DNA of 34,447 nt, taken from positions 1-34,447 of the forward strand of contig NZ_BAKM01000042.1 of assembly GCF_000614185.1 (NCBI RefSeq), read 5' to 3'. Positions 10,901 through 17,127 of this stretch are shown here, in pieces. How positions within the stretch are numbered: the first letter of the stretch is position 1; the number at the start of each line of letters is the position of its first letter. The position numbers and the translations under genes were made by a program. Under the pieces are notes generated by a model that was given only the letters and a program-made list of their open reading frames with translations, had not been told where the DNA came from and searched no databases. This stretch comes from Phocaeicola sartorii JCM 17136 = DSM 21941 (GTDB taxonomy: Bacteria; Bacteroidota; Bacteroidia; Bacteroidales; Bacteroidaceae).

Positions 10901-11967
10901 TCAGCAAGGAAGAACAAAAGAAGATATTCCATCCGTTCTATCAGGCCATGGACAACAAGCCGGGAACAGGTATCGGCCTCAGCATTGTCAAAAGCATTGT
11001 AGAATCACACAACGGCTGCATTGAAGTGGAATCCGAAGTGAACAAAGGGTCATCTTTTATCGTAACGCTGCCTGTAGAACAAGCACAAGTCCTGCCACAG
11101 GATACAGGCACGTCCCTGTTGGACAACCCTGCCATTCCCGAAGACATCTTGCAGGAAAGCCTTCCCGGTTCTCCTGTCAAGCATAAGCCGGCCATGCTGA
11201 TAGTGGATGATAATGAGGAAATGCTGAATTTCCTTTCGGGCAGTCTGGCCGATAGATACAGCATCCTCACCGCAGAAGACGGTGTGGAAGCATTGGAAAA
11301 GCTCAAAGAAAACGAAGTGACACTCATCGTAAGCGACTGGATGATGCCACGCATGGATGGAGTGGAATTCTGCAAAGCGGTAAGGGCCAGCCAGACTACC
11401 AGCCACATACCTTTCATTCTGCTGACGGCCAAGACAGATACCAACTCCAAGATAGAAGGTATGGATTGTGGTGCGGACGCCTACATAGAGAAACCTTTCT
11501 CCATGCAATACCTGGAAGCATGTATCAAGAATCTGGTGGACTTGCGTAATCTGCTGCGTCAGAAATTCTCGAAGATGCCGCTGGTTCCGCTGAACAGCAT
11601 TGCCAACAATTCGATGGACGACAAGTTCCTTACCCGCATGAATGAAATCATAGAAGAGAATTTCTCCAATCCGGAATTATCCGTAGATTTCCTGGCCGAA
11701 CAGTTGTGCATCAGCCGTTCGGGCCTGTTTGGCAAGATAAAGACATTGGCCAATATCACCCCAAACGAACTGATTCAGGTGGTACGCTTGAAAAAAGCGG
11801 CGGCCCTGCTGGCGGAAAACAAATACCGCATCAATGAAATCTGCTATATGGTAGGATTCAATAACCCTTCTTATTTCTCCAAATGCTTCCAGAAGCAGTT
11901 CGGCATGAAACCGGGAGAGTTCGTTAACGGGAAAAGGAACAGTCCGCCTGTGGCGGAAATGAATTAA
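7945..11967 (+). CDS. Hybrid two-component system sensor/regulator (HTCS), AraC output
   Basis: A one-polypeptide sensor and transcription factor that typically detects an oligosaccharide in the periplasm and activates the adjacent polysaccharide locus. In order: signal/inner-membrane anchor (1-25); Reg_prop beta-propeller repeats (about 30-650, many copies of the DxxGxLWxGT type such as DKYGFLWIGTEEGLNRYD); a Y_Y_Y domain (YAYKLEGFDKDWNYVG); a transmembrane helix (about 775-795); histidine kinase with the phospho-acceptor His835 in IAHEIRTPVSLI; an ATPase with NLLTNASKYT, DNGIGI and GTGIGLSI; a receiver with IVDDNE and the acceptor Asp1131 in SDWMMPRMDG; and an AraC helix-turn-helix (LAEQLCISRSGLFGKIK to FNNPSYFSKCFQKQFGMKPGEF). 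At 1340 residues it is full length and uninterrupted. It sits directly downstream of the SusCD/GH27 genes, its probable targets. The start may be 7960. Confidence 0.95.
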   Translation: MKIVTMRKPILSILFLLISVILLAVPNDFRFRHFSVEDGLSSNSVRAIMQDKYGFLWIGTEEGLNRYDGTMIKSYPICPKTAGKYISSLYETKNNIWIGTDEGIYIYSYATETFVHFNLTTPNNIRITNTVNHILEDKDGNLWFSTNGQGLFRYNPPKNYLEQYEFKSASEIIASTMIDSDNQIWALTNQGESGVYKLNKAENKFEPFELLYNTGEHRSQALAMLEDSEQTLWLGTWECGLQKIDKYTRKTTTYLHPTDRKGVTHIHSLMEYAPHQLLIGSDDGLLLFNTLTEEYKLFTENETTPNSLSNRFVYPIIKDREGGIWIGTYYGGINYISPNAEQFESFSHSRLHNSVNGNVIGRFCEDAHGQIWIASDDGGLNRYSPEDRKFVHYLPADNKNSLSYHNVHALCMDEDNLWIGTYTGGVNVLNLQTGIFKVYHSYTDVPTSLDGTSSYAIFKDRSDRIWVASMNGINLYNREEDNFIRIKNLDALTIDIDQDTKGNLWFSTQGKGLFKYHPEKQIWKNYIHDHKNPNSLANNQVNCVLIDTNGEMWVGTMNGLCKYNAEEDAFETLTLEIPSHNICSIIEDQRILWLTTTKGLVRYSPGEGCRVFTKSDGLQSEQFLPNAAFKASDGKIYIGSVNGFNAFYPYQIKTNVVLPPVVITELEIGNKQIPVGDKLLPKSLNQLKELELSYKENAFSLLYASLSYCTPNKNKYAYKLEGFDKDWNYVGSQNKATYTNLPAGTYLFKVKATNNDGIWNEKGTSLKITIHPPFYWCTASKLLYFVLVCIAFGFVIRFIIKRTEKKHTAEINKLNANKEKEVHEAKIKFFTMIAHEIRTPVSLIIGPLEKIMKSPLPLPATVRDDLNIIDRNSQRLLFLVNQLLDFRKVEQEEMKMKFASQNIHQLLKAVCERFEPFIAQHGARLTVEYPDAGFTAIVDSEAVTKLVSNLLTNASKYTKDEVILACITQPEQHTFTIRVTDNGIGISKEEQKKIFHPFYQAMDNKPGTGIGLSIVKSIVESHNGCIEVESEVNKGSSFIVTLPVEQAQVLPQDTGTSLLDNPAIPEDILQESLPGSPVKHKPAMLIVDDNEEMLNFLSGSLADRYSILTAEDGVEALEKLKENEVTLIVSDWMMPRMDGVEFCKAVRASQTTSHIPFILLTAKTDTNSKIEGMDCGADAYIEKPFSMQYLEACIKNLVDLRNLLRQKFSKMPLVPLNSIANNSMDDKFLTRMNEIIEENFSNPELSVDFLAEQLCISRSGLFGKIKTLANITPNELIQVVRLKKAAALLAENKYRINEICYMVGFNNPSYFSKCFQKQFGMKPGEFVNGKRNSPPVAEMN

Positions 11968-11986
11968 AGCCGGTATAAAAAGTTAT

Positions 11987-12077
11987 TTCCAACGAGTGCC
12001 GGATATGTGTCCGCCACTTGTCGGATATACGTCCGGTGCTTGTTGAATATGCGTCCAACAGGTGCTGGACGTTGGAA
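11987..12077. repeat. Three 22-nt tandem repeats inside an 8-bp inverted repeat
   Basis: Units at 12000-12021, 12022-12043 and 12044-12065 share the core GGATATnnGTCC; the third has diverged. Each unit is partly palindromic. TTCCAACG at 11987-11994 and CGTTGGAA at 12070-12077 enclose the set, so the transcript could fold into one structured element 20 bases after the regulator stop. It may act as a 3' end structure or be a dispersed intergenic repeat. Confidence 0.7.
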
Positions 12078-12122
12078 GGAAAAGGCTTTGTGAGGTATCT
12101 TTTCAAGTCATATCACCGATAA

Positions 12123-12272
12123 GTATACTATGTTCAGACTATTCAAACGGCAGATGATTCCGGCAAGGATGATTCAGACAAGTTTCTACCTCCTGCCGCC
12201 GGCTATGTGGCATCGCTAAACAATTCCATAATGCTCTTATCCGGAAAGTATAAAGAAGAGGGTGAATCCTAA
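12123..12272 (+). pseudogene. Possible C-terminal gene remnant
   Basis: An open stretch without a start near its beginning reads ...DDSGKDDSDKFLPPAAGYVASLNNS... and ends at TAA 12270-12272. The FLPPAAGY piece recalls the FLPAAGY motif of Bacteroides surface proteins, but the rest does not match anything I recognise. It lies in the 12078-12278 gap, where I otherwise see nothing. It could be chance coding potential. Confidence 0.22.
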
Positions 12273-12278
12273 ATCCTC

Positions 12279-12311
12279 TCGTTATGAACGGGCAGTTCTA
12301 TTCCAATCAAT
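12279..12311. repeat. 33-bp direct repeat, left copy
   Basis: The sequence starting TCGTTATGAACGGGCAG and ending TTCCAATCAAT matches 26078-26110 at 30 of 33 positions in the same orientation. This copy lies two bases from the left end of the Rhs cassette chain. The pair brackets about 13.8 kb. Confidence 0.75.
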
Positions 12312-12313
12312 CA

Positions 12314-12342
12314 GATAAAGCTTTTCTTTTGAAGAACCAACT
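12314..12342 (-). repeat. Cassette-border repeat, copy 1 (29 bp of Rhs core)
   Basis: The 29 bases are identical to 15444-15472 and 19412-19440. On the - strand they encode VGSSKEKLY of the Rhs core. Here the fragment stands alone: to its left the Rhs sequence stops, marking the end of the cassette chain. The repeat to its right continues at about 95% identity with the 15444 copy up to about 12640, through the terminator and into the immunity gene. Confidence 0.85.
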
Positions 12343-12354
12343 CCTTCATTATAA

Positions 12355-12392
12355 ATAAAAGGTGGTAGCCGCCTTTTATAACAACTACCACC
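12355..12392 (-). terminator. Terminator of immunity gene (first copy)
   Basis: On the - strand GGTGGTAG pairs with CTACCACC around a 16-base loop and runs into TTTTATTTAT. It lies 26 bases after the stop of the immunity gene and is duplicated at 15491-15522. Confidence 0.8.
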
Positions 12393-12417
12393 TTATAACA
12401 CTATACCTGATTAGAGG

Positions 12418-13098
12418 TTAATCCTTTTCATTTACCAGCTTACGGAATCTCTCGACAAAAGGCATGTAAGCTTCCAACTCCCGGCTATCAACAGTCACTT
12501 CCGGCTCTATGCCGTACAGTTCCATGATTGCTCTATAATCTTCATCCATAGCAGGGCGCGAAGAAAGTTCTTTTATCACATTGTCTATATATTCAAGGGC
12601 CTGTTCCTTCCTGCCATATAAATAATAAAAAATAGGAATTAGAGTTCTGTATTTGTACATTTTTTCAATTAAGAAATCAACATCCAAAAGTTTCTGAAGA
12701 TAAGGAAACCCGTATTGCACTACTAAATTCACCATTTCGTCAACATTCTGTTGAATCACGTCATCGTTATCACCCAAAGCAAACCGCCAAGACTTATATT
12801 CCTTTTGAGGCAATAGTTCTCCCAAAGTCTTACCTACCATAGCAGCATGAAGTTTCACATAATCATAATCATTGCATATTATTGTATACTTATTTACATT
12901 TTTATATGTCACACCAACCGACATACTTATATAAATAACATGTTTCTCTCCCCGAGAAGCAGTACCATAGTCGATAATTTGAAACACATTGTCATCAACT
13001 AATCGGGTATTGAACCAATCTTGTTTCGGTTGAAATCCGTACTCGGACAGTCTGTCGTTTAGCAGACCTTTAATTTTCTTCTTAAACTCTTTCATCAT
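12418..13098 (-). CDS. Putative immunity protein for the PD-(D/E)XK-like Rhs tip
   Basis: A cytoplasmic protein of about 226 residues (start MMKEFKKKIKGLLNDRLSEYGF). An upstream ATG at 13125 exists but would overlap the toxin gene, while paralogues start at MKE/MKN, so 13095-13098 is preferred. It follows the toxin tip stop by only a few bases, the usual toxin-immunity layout. It is homologous to the proteins at 15548-16237 and 16348-17052; the N-terminal pattern (basic helix, GF, then a beta-rich segment) recalls DUF4304-type proteins, which I cannot confirm. Its last roughly 80 residues (EQALEYIDNVIKELSSRPAM to VERFRKLVNEK) are almost identical to the 15548 paralogue while the first 150 have diverged, a mosaic suggesting gene conversion. 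No catalytic motif is visible, as expected for an inhibitor. Confidence 0.65.
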   Translation of the reverse strand: MMKEFKKKIKGLLNDRLSEYGFQPKQDWFNTRLVDDNVFQIIDYGTASRGEKHVIYISMSVGVTYKNVNKYTIICNDYDYVKLHAAMVGKTLGELLPQKEYKSWRFALGDNDDVIQQNVDEMVNLVVQYGFPYLQKLLDVDFLIEKMYKYRTLIPIFYYLYGRKEQALEYIDNVIKELSSRPAMDEDYRAIMELYGIEPEVTVDSRELEAYMPFVERFRKLVNEKD

Positions 13099-13102
13099 TA
13101 AA

Positions 13103-13450
13103 TTAAAAATAATGTTTAAAAACAACTATATATGGCTCTGAATATGGTTGACCTACTGTAAAGTTTGGAAGTTTTATCTTCATCGCATTTTTACCTACTG
13201 GAATAAACGCTGGTTTATTCTGCATCAATTGAGGCAAATTGATTTTTTGATTAGGAGTCAGCCCAACATTAGGTCCGTTTTTTATCTCAAATAGATATGG
13301 AATATCATTCTTAACTCCAACAAAATCAAATCTGTTGCGCACTCCATTTAATTCAATTGTAACTTCTTCATGCAGAACAGTACCTCCTTCCTTTACAAAA
13401 TCATCCATAGCTTGTTTAACACCGACTTGCCCTTTTGCATAAGGAGCCAT
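13103..13450 (-). CDS. Orphan Rhs toxin tip, restriction-endonuclease-fold nuclease
   Basis: A 115-residue C-terminal toxin domain without its own delivery scaffold. The pattern RNRFDFVG...PYLFEIKNG....LTPNQ has the Asp, then Glu-x-Lys, then Gln spacing of PD-(D/E)XK nuclease toxins, so DNA (or RNA) cleavage in a target cell is the expected activity. The listed start, MAPYAKGQVGVKQAM, is probably only an internal Met: the homologous reading runs upstream as IATPGNAMAPYAKG and then loses frame against an Rhs remnant at 13451-13655. It is therefore likely silent unless recombined onto an intact Rhs core. The end, PYIVVFKHYF, is shared with the fossil at 17065-17127. The immunity gene follows immediately. 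Confidence 0.7.
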   Translation of the reverse strand: MAPYAKGQVGVKQAMDDFVKEGGTVLHEEVTIELNGVRNRFDFVGVKNDIPYLFEIKNGPNVGLTPNQKINLPQLMQNKPAFIPVGKNAMKIKLPNFTVGQPYSEPYIVVFKHYF

Positions 13451-13655
13451 AGCATTACCGGGTGTAGCTATGGAGCACTAGGGGTTGCAGATGCCATCTG
13501 CTTGGAAGGCTGGCTGGCATTCGGCATCACATCCGGCTCTGCCGCCACCTTAGGAGCTTTCACTCCACCTTCCACCGGCGTATTCTTGAAAGAAAACGGA
13601 CTTCTGCCTACAACAACATCCGCTACAATCCAAATATTCTACTCCTTGAAACAAG
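13451..13655 (-). pseudogene. Decayed Rhs pre-toxin fragment
   Basis: On the - strand the reading GRSPFSFKNTPVEGGVKAPKVAAEPDVMPNASQPSK matches the segment before the tips in the full Rhs protein and in the 14155-15408 copy. It has an in-frame TAG where the others have CAG (KGQNVW read as KE-stop-NIW), a further stop after MASATPSAP, and a frame change before the nuclease tip. Only about 65 codons remain. It once joined the nuclease tip to an Rhs core. Confidence 0.8.
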
Positions 13656-13658
13656 GAA

Positions 13659-13692
13659 CTGCTCTAACATGAAAGTATCCATGCTAGAGCAG
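13659..13692 (-). terminator. Hairpin after the barstar-like gene
   Basis: CTGCTCTAACATG pairs with CATGCTAGAGCAG (12 of 13 positions) around an 8-base loop, about 50 bases after the immunity stop. The T tract is weak on the - strand, so it may be a terminator or only a stabilising 3' structure. It lies at the border with the decayed Rhs fragment. Confidence 0.55.
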
Positions 13693-13743
13693 TAAATAAT
13701 TTGTTTATCTATAAAAAATGAGACCGGTTTTCGTCACTAAACA

Positions 13744-14139
13744 TCATACATTCCTCATCTCATTCATTTTATCTGATAGAATATGGAAAATTCTCCTTTC
13801 ATCTTGATGGGAAAAGACGAATGAAATACAATGTTCCAAGCCATCACTCCATGTATCAAGACAAATCAAAACACATCCCAAATATTTCTCCAGTTCTAAA
13901 TCCGATAATCCAGATAAATTTTCATGGAAAATAACAATAGCTTTTTGTTCTATCCAAGTAAAATCTCGATAAAAATCTATTAATGCATCCCAGTTTTCCC
14001 CAAAGTAATTGGGAAAGTCTAAAGTTTCAGCAAGTTTCACATATAAATCCTGAACATCATCAACAGGAGAAACATAGGCTAGATATGTGTCTGGTGCTCT
14101 ATATTCATTACTATTTTCTACAAAAAATATTCCCTTCAT
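13744..14139 (-). CDS. Barstar-family immunity protein
   Basis: A 131-residue cytoplasmic inhibitor of the barstar family, which neutralises barnase-type ribonucleases by plugging the active site. The diagnostic stretch is LAETLDFPNYFGENWDALIDFYRDF, closely matching the barstar helix/loop with its YGEN-hD-AL motif, followed by KAIVIFHENLSGL. The gene starts 15 bases after the stop of the Rhs tip at 14155, which itself ends with a barnase-like DHY motif, so the two support each other as a toxin-immunity pair. Compared with Bacillus barstar (about 90 residues) it has an N-terminal extension (MKGIFFVENSNEYRAPD) and a longer C-terminus. The catalytic-site plug residues were not checked. Confidence 0.85.
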   Translation of the reverse strand: MKGIFFVENSNEYRAPDTYLAYVSPVDDVQDLYVKLAETLDFPNYFGENWDALIDFYRDFTWIEQKAIVIFHENLSGLSDLELEKYLGCVLICLDTWSDGLEHCISFVFSHQDERRIFHILSDKMNEMRNV

Positions 14140-14154
14140 TTTTTTTCTATTTAT

Positions 14155-15408
14155 TTAAAATTCGATCCTTATAATTGTCAAATAATGGTCAGGGGTAAAC
14201 CATTTGCCATCATTCCCCACAATGACCCTCATGGGTCCCGGCCTAGTTGCCGACTGTGGATTAATAAGATGCACATATTCTTTATATACATTATCACCTG
14301 ATAAAGATGGCAAAGAAGCGTCTTTATTATAATAAACAGCACCATCATTTCTAAAACTATATAATTCCCCAGTATTGATTCTATCTATTGTTGGTTTCAT
14401 GTCATGTATAACCCCGTTAGGCTCTACAATAAAGCGCGTATAGTTAGACCCTGTTTGTTCTGTTACCGTTTTTAAGCTCATGCTCATCTCGGAAGCCTGT
14501 TCTACCGATGCCATCGGCTTGGAAGGCTGGCTAGCTTTCGGCATCACATCCGGCTCTACCGCCACCTTAGGAGCTTTCACTCCACCTGCCACCGGCGTAT
14601 TCTTGAAAGAAAACTGACTCCTGCCTGCTGCAATATCCGCACCGGTCCAAACATTCTGACCTTTGAAATAAGAGACAGCACCACCGAAAGCACCACCCGT
14701 AACAGCACCGGAAAGAGCGCCGGAAGCTGCACCGGACAGGCCGCCACTCAATATATCACCAAAGTTTCCTCCAGCCATGGCAGCATTGCCTGCACCAAAC
14801 ACAGCGCCACTAGCAGCCCCACTACCCGCTCCGATGATAGCACCGCCAGTCACTCCGGAAAGTCCACCAACAGCACCGGCTATCGCGCCACCGGTTACTG
14901 CTCCCAAAGCGCCGGCAGCAGCACCTACGCCGAAATAACCGAAGAAAGAACCCACACTGTTTATCTGGTCGGAATGAATTGCAGCATTCACAACTCCACC
15001 AATTACGGCAGCCGCAACAATCCACCAAAACTCACCATTCTCATCCACATAGCAAAGCGGATTGCACATGCCATAACCGTAACGGTTCAACGAACGTAAG
15101 TTGTCAGGCAACTGCACAAAAGGATCAGGAGAAAGAAAACGACCAAGCACCGGATCGTACAGCCGCGCATTCATGTTAATCAAACCAAAGACCGACAAAT
15201 GTTCATGTCCTGTATAGCCACGGCCCAACAAAAGATCAGGCTCGCTGCCGGGAAGGTAAACATTCTGATTGACCGGATTACGTATCCGCCCCCATGCATC
15301 ATAACTATATTCGGCAAGCAACTTACCGGAATTATCAGTTATATGCGTAATGTTGCCAAGATAGTCGCGACAGATATAATTCAACCGCCAAACCCCGTTC
15401 TCCTTCAC
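14155..15408 (-). CDS. Displaced Rhs C-terminus with barnase-like RNase tip
   Basis: A promoterless, scaffold-less copy of the end of the big Rhs protein. Bases 14532-15472 align without gaps to 18500-19440 at very high identity, covering the Rhs hyperconserved stretch (DPVLGRFLSPDP...LNRYGYGMCNPLCYVDENGE) and the glycine/alanine-rich hydrophobic pre-toxin segment. The sequence then diverges into a private tip of about 125 residues (ASVEQASEMSMSLKTV to LTIIRIEF). The tip ends GKWFTPDHYLTIIRI, like the catalytic-His end of barnase (TTDHYQTFTKI), with an Arg in GPMRVIVG as the likely partner; a barstar gene follows. The listed start (MKENGVWRLN) is an internal Met; the open frame extends upstream through the border repeat to a terminator, so normal expression is unlikely. 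Its role is probably a donor tip. Confidence 0.85.
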   Translation of the reverse strand: MKENGVWRLNYICRDYLGNITHITDNSGKLLAEYSYDAWGRIRNPVNQNVYLPGSEPDLLLGRGYTGHEHLSVFGLINMNARLYDPVLGRFLSPDPFVQLPDNLRSLNRYGYGMCNPLCYVDENGEFWWIVAAAVIGGVVNAAIHSDQINSVGSFFGYFGVGAAAGALGAVTGGAIAGAVGGLSGVTGGAIIGAGSGAASGAVFGAGNAAMAGGNFGDILSGGLSGAASGALSGAVTGGAFGGAVSYFKGQNVWTGADIAAGRSQFSFKNTPVAGGVKAPKVAVEPDVMPKASQPSKPMASVEQASEMSMSLKTVTEQTGSNYTRFIVEPNGVIHDMKPTIDRINTGELYSFRNDGAVYYNKDASLPSLSGDNVYKEYVHLINPQSATRPGPMRVIVGNDGKWFTPDHYLTIIRIEF

Positions 15409-15443
15409 ATATACCGCAGGAGAATGGTAATAACCGCCGCCAA

Positions 15444-15472
15444 GATAAAGCTTTTCTTTTGAAGAACCAACT
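15444..15472 (-). repeat. Cassette-border repeat, copy 2 (29 bp of Rhs core)
   Basis: Identical to 12314-12342 and 19412-19440. To its left the Rhs core continues into the displaced cassette; to its right the sequence switches abruptly to the terminator and immunity gene of the next unit. This is a recombination junction inside the Rhs core. Confidence 0.85.
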
Positions 15473-15490
15473 CCTTCAATATAAATAAAA

Positions 15491-15522
15491 GGTGGTAGCC
15501 GTCTTTTATAACAACTACCACC
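15491..15522 (-). terminator. Terminator of immunity gene (second copy)
   Basis: The same GGTGGTAG/CTACCACC hairpin as at 12355-12392, followed on the - strand by TTTTATTTAT. It isolates the displaced Rhs cassette to its left from transcription of the immunity gene. Confidence 0.8.
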
Positions 15523-15547
15523 TTATAACACTATACCTGATTGGGGG

Positions 15548-16237
15548 TTAACCCTTTTCATTTACCAACTTACGGAATCTTTCGACAAAAGGCATGTAAG
15601 CTTCCAATTCCCGATTGTCAACAGTCACTTCCGGCTCTATGCCGTGCAGTTCCATGATTGCTCTATAATCTTCATCCATAGCAGGGCGCGAAGAAAGTTC
15701 TTTTATCACATTGTCTATATATTCAAGGGCCTGTTCCTTTCTGCCATATAAATAATAAAGGATAGGCAAATAAAACCGACGATTTACTTTGAACATATTC
15801 TCAATAAAAAAATCTATTTCGGAAATCTTTTGAAGATAAGGGAGACCATATTGTACAATAATATCAACCATTTCTTCAATATTTCTCTCAATCTGTTCAT
15901 CACTGTCGTTTAGAGTAAAACGCCATTCCATATACTCTATTTCAAGGAAGAGGTTACCTATAGGTGTAGCAACCATGGGAGAATAATATTTCAAACGACT
16001 CTGTTCACCAAGTTTTACAGCTATTTCATCTATATTTTTGTAAATGACACCCACTATTATTCCAATATAGATTGTATGTTTCTCATTATGGGAAGAAAGG
16101 CTAGGAGCTATAATTTGGACAATATTATTGTCTATAATTCGAATTATATCCCAATCTTTTTTACGCCGAAATCCGTATTTAGATAACTTCTCACTTAGAA
16201 GATCCCTAATTTTTCTTTTCAATTCTTTCATTGTCAT
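15548..16237 (-). CDS. Orphan immunity-like protein, paralogue 2
   Basis: A 229-residue protein starting MTMKELKRKIRDLLSEKLSKYGFR, homologous to the genes at 12418-13098 and 16348-17052. The last third (EQALEYIDNVIKELSSRP to FVERFRKLVNEKG) is nearly identical to the 12418 paralogue; the N-terminal two thirds are clearly different, which would fit a different toxin specificity. No complete toxin gene precedes it: only a few degenerate codons (about 16246-16275, GYILIIF then a stop on the - strand) that could be a worn toxin end. It may act as an orphan immunity gene protecting against toxins of sibling strains. Function is inferred from paralogy and position. Confidence 0.6.
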   Translation of the reverse strand: MTMKELKRKIRDLLSEKLSKYGFRRKKDWDIIRIIDNNIVQIIAPSLSSHNEKHTIYIGIIVGVIYKNIDEIAVKLGEQSRLKYYSPMVATPIGNLFLEIEYMEWRFTLNDSDEQIERNIEEMVDIIVQYGLPYLQKISEIDFFIENMFKVNRRFYLPILYYLYGRKEQALEYIDNVIKELSSRPAMDEDYRAIMELHGIEPEVTVDNRELEAYMPFVERFRKLVNEKG

Positions 16238-16285
16238 TCATCTAATTAAAAAATAATGAGTATATAGCCGAGACCCTACTGATGC

Positions 16286-16325
16286 AAAAGACGGCAGGTA
16301 TGTTTTAATACGTCTGCCGTCTTTT
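16286..16325 (-). terminator. Terminator of immunity paralogue 3
   Basis: AAAAGACGGCAG pairs perfectly with CTGCCGTCTTTT around a 16-base loop, 22 bases downstream of the stop at 16348 on the - strand. The stem's own T run supplies the tail. Confidence 0.85.
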
Positions 16326-16347
16326 CACAATTAGAGAGTTCAGTAGG

Positions 16348-17052
16348 TTAATGACCTGCTTCTATAAACTTCTTAAAGTTTCTGGCAAAGGCGAGATAGT
16401 CATTCATACTGACCGATTGATTACCGATGATTACAATATCACCCATGGACAGCAATTTCTCCATCTCCTCCTTCGAAGGCCATTCACCCTCCTTCTGAAT
16501 AGTTTTTTTTATGTAATCCATTGCTAAAGCATCTTCTCCGCGCAGATGATAAAGTACAGGAATAAGTTTGTCCACTCCAAAACAAAGATATCTATTTTGA
16601 CTCGGATCCGACAGTAGTTTATCCAGCAGTACCTCTCCATCTAACAACTCATCGAAATAAGGAAATCCATATTGAACGATATCGGATATCATTTCATCTA
16701 TAGTAGCATCCAATGAATCCGGCATATCTTCTTTTCTAAAATGCCATTCCTTATAACCTCTTGGCACTTCAGTTTCAGGCATAAGCATTCCCATAGTTCC
16801 GGTAACCATACCCTGATATGCTTTCATCAGGTCGTATTCTCCCAGTTTAACCATTATCTCATTTATATTTGGATATAAGACATTCATATCTGCCGTAACA
16901 TTTCTACTTCCATTTGAAAATCCTAATCCTATAATTTGCACTGTATTGGCTTTGGTACGTACAAATCGAGCATACTTTCCTTTCGGAACAAATCCAAAAG
17001 GCAAAAGCCGTTTTGCCAAACAGTTCTTTATTTCTCGTCTCAAATTTTTCAT
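16348..17052 (-). CDS. Immunity-like protein, paralogue 3
   Basis: A 234-residue protein starting MKNLRREIKNCLAKRLLPFGF. It is the most divergent of the three homologous immunity-like proteins, but keeps the same layout: basic N-terminal helix with GF, NTVQIIGLGF strand, NINEIMVKLGEYD, EMISDIVQYGFPYFDELLD (compare EMVNLVVQYGFPYLQKLLD), a helical part with VLYHLRGEDALAMDYI, and the C-terminal FARNFKKFIEAG. It lacks the shared near-identical C-terminus of the other two. It sits 12 bases after the fossil tail of a nuclease-type tip, which argues it was once the cognate inhibitor of that tip. It has its own terminator. Confidence 0.6.
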   Translation of the reverse strand: MKNLRREIKNCLAKRLLPFGFVPKGKYARFVRTKANTVQIIGLGFSNGSRNVTADMNVLYPNINEIMVKLGEYDLMKAYQGMVTGTMGMLMPETEVPRGYKEWHFRKEDMPDSLDATIDEMISDIVQYGFPYFDELLDGEVLLDKLLSDPSQNRYLCFGVDKLIPVLYHLRGEDALAMDYIKKTIQKEGEWPSKEEMEKLLSMGDIVIIGNQSVSMNDYLAFARNFKKFIEAGH

Positions 17053-17064
17053 CTTATAGATTTG

Positions 17065-17127
17065 TTAAAAATAATGTTTATAGACTACTATATATGGGCC
17101 TGTACAGGGTTTACCGAAAACTTCAAG
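17065..17127 (-). pseudogene. Fossil end of a nuclease-type toxin tip
   Basis: On the - strand the frame ending at TAA 17065-17067 reads LEVFGKPCTGPYIVVYKHYF. The last 16 residues match the end of the 13103-13450 tip (GQPYSEPYIVVFKHYF) at 11 positions, and the DNA of CCATATATAGT...AAACATTATTTTTAA is nearly the same. The rest of the toxin is gone; the WapI-like gene abuts it. It is too short for function and marks where a newer cassette replaced an older tip. Confidence 0.75.

Noticed and set aside
12355..12392. Two repeated hairpins (also 15491-15522) considered as CRISPR-like or att repeats
   Set aside because: There are only two copies, each directly after an immunity gene stop and followed by a T run; they are duplicated terminators.
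13370..13672. 100-codon + strand frame over the nuclease tip/Rhs fragment border
   Set aside because: It is the reverse complement of recognisable Rhs sequence (SFKNTPV...GGVKAPKV) and has no independent motif.
14690..15000. Gly/Ala-rich repeats in the Rhs C-terminus as a possible antifreeze or structural gene
   Set aside because: The segment is continuous with the Rhs frame and is the usual hydrophobic pre-toxin region; opposite frames rich in Arg/Cys here are shadows.
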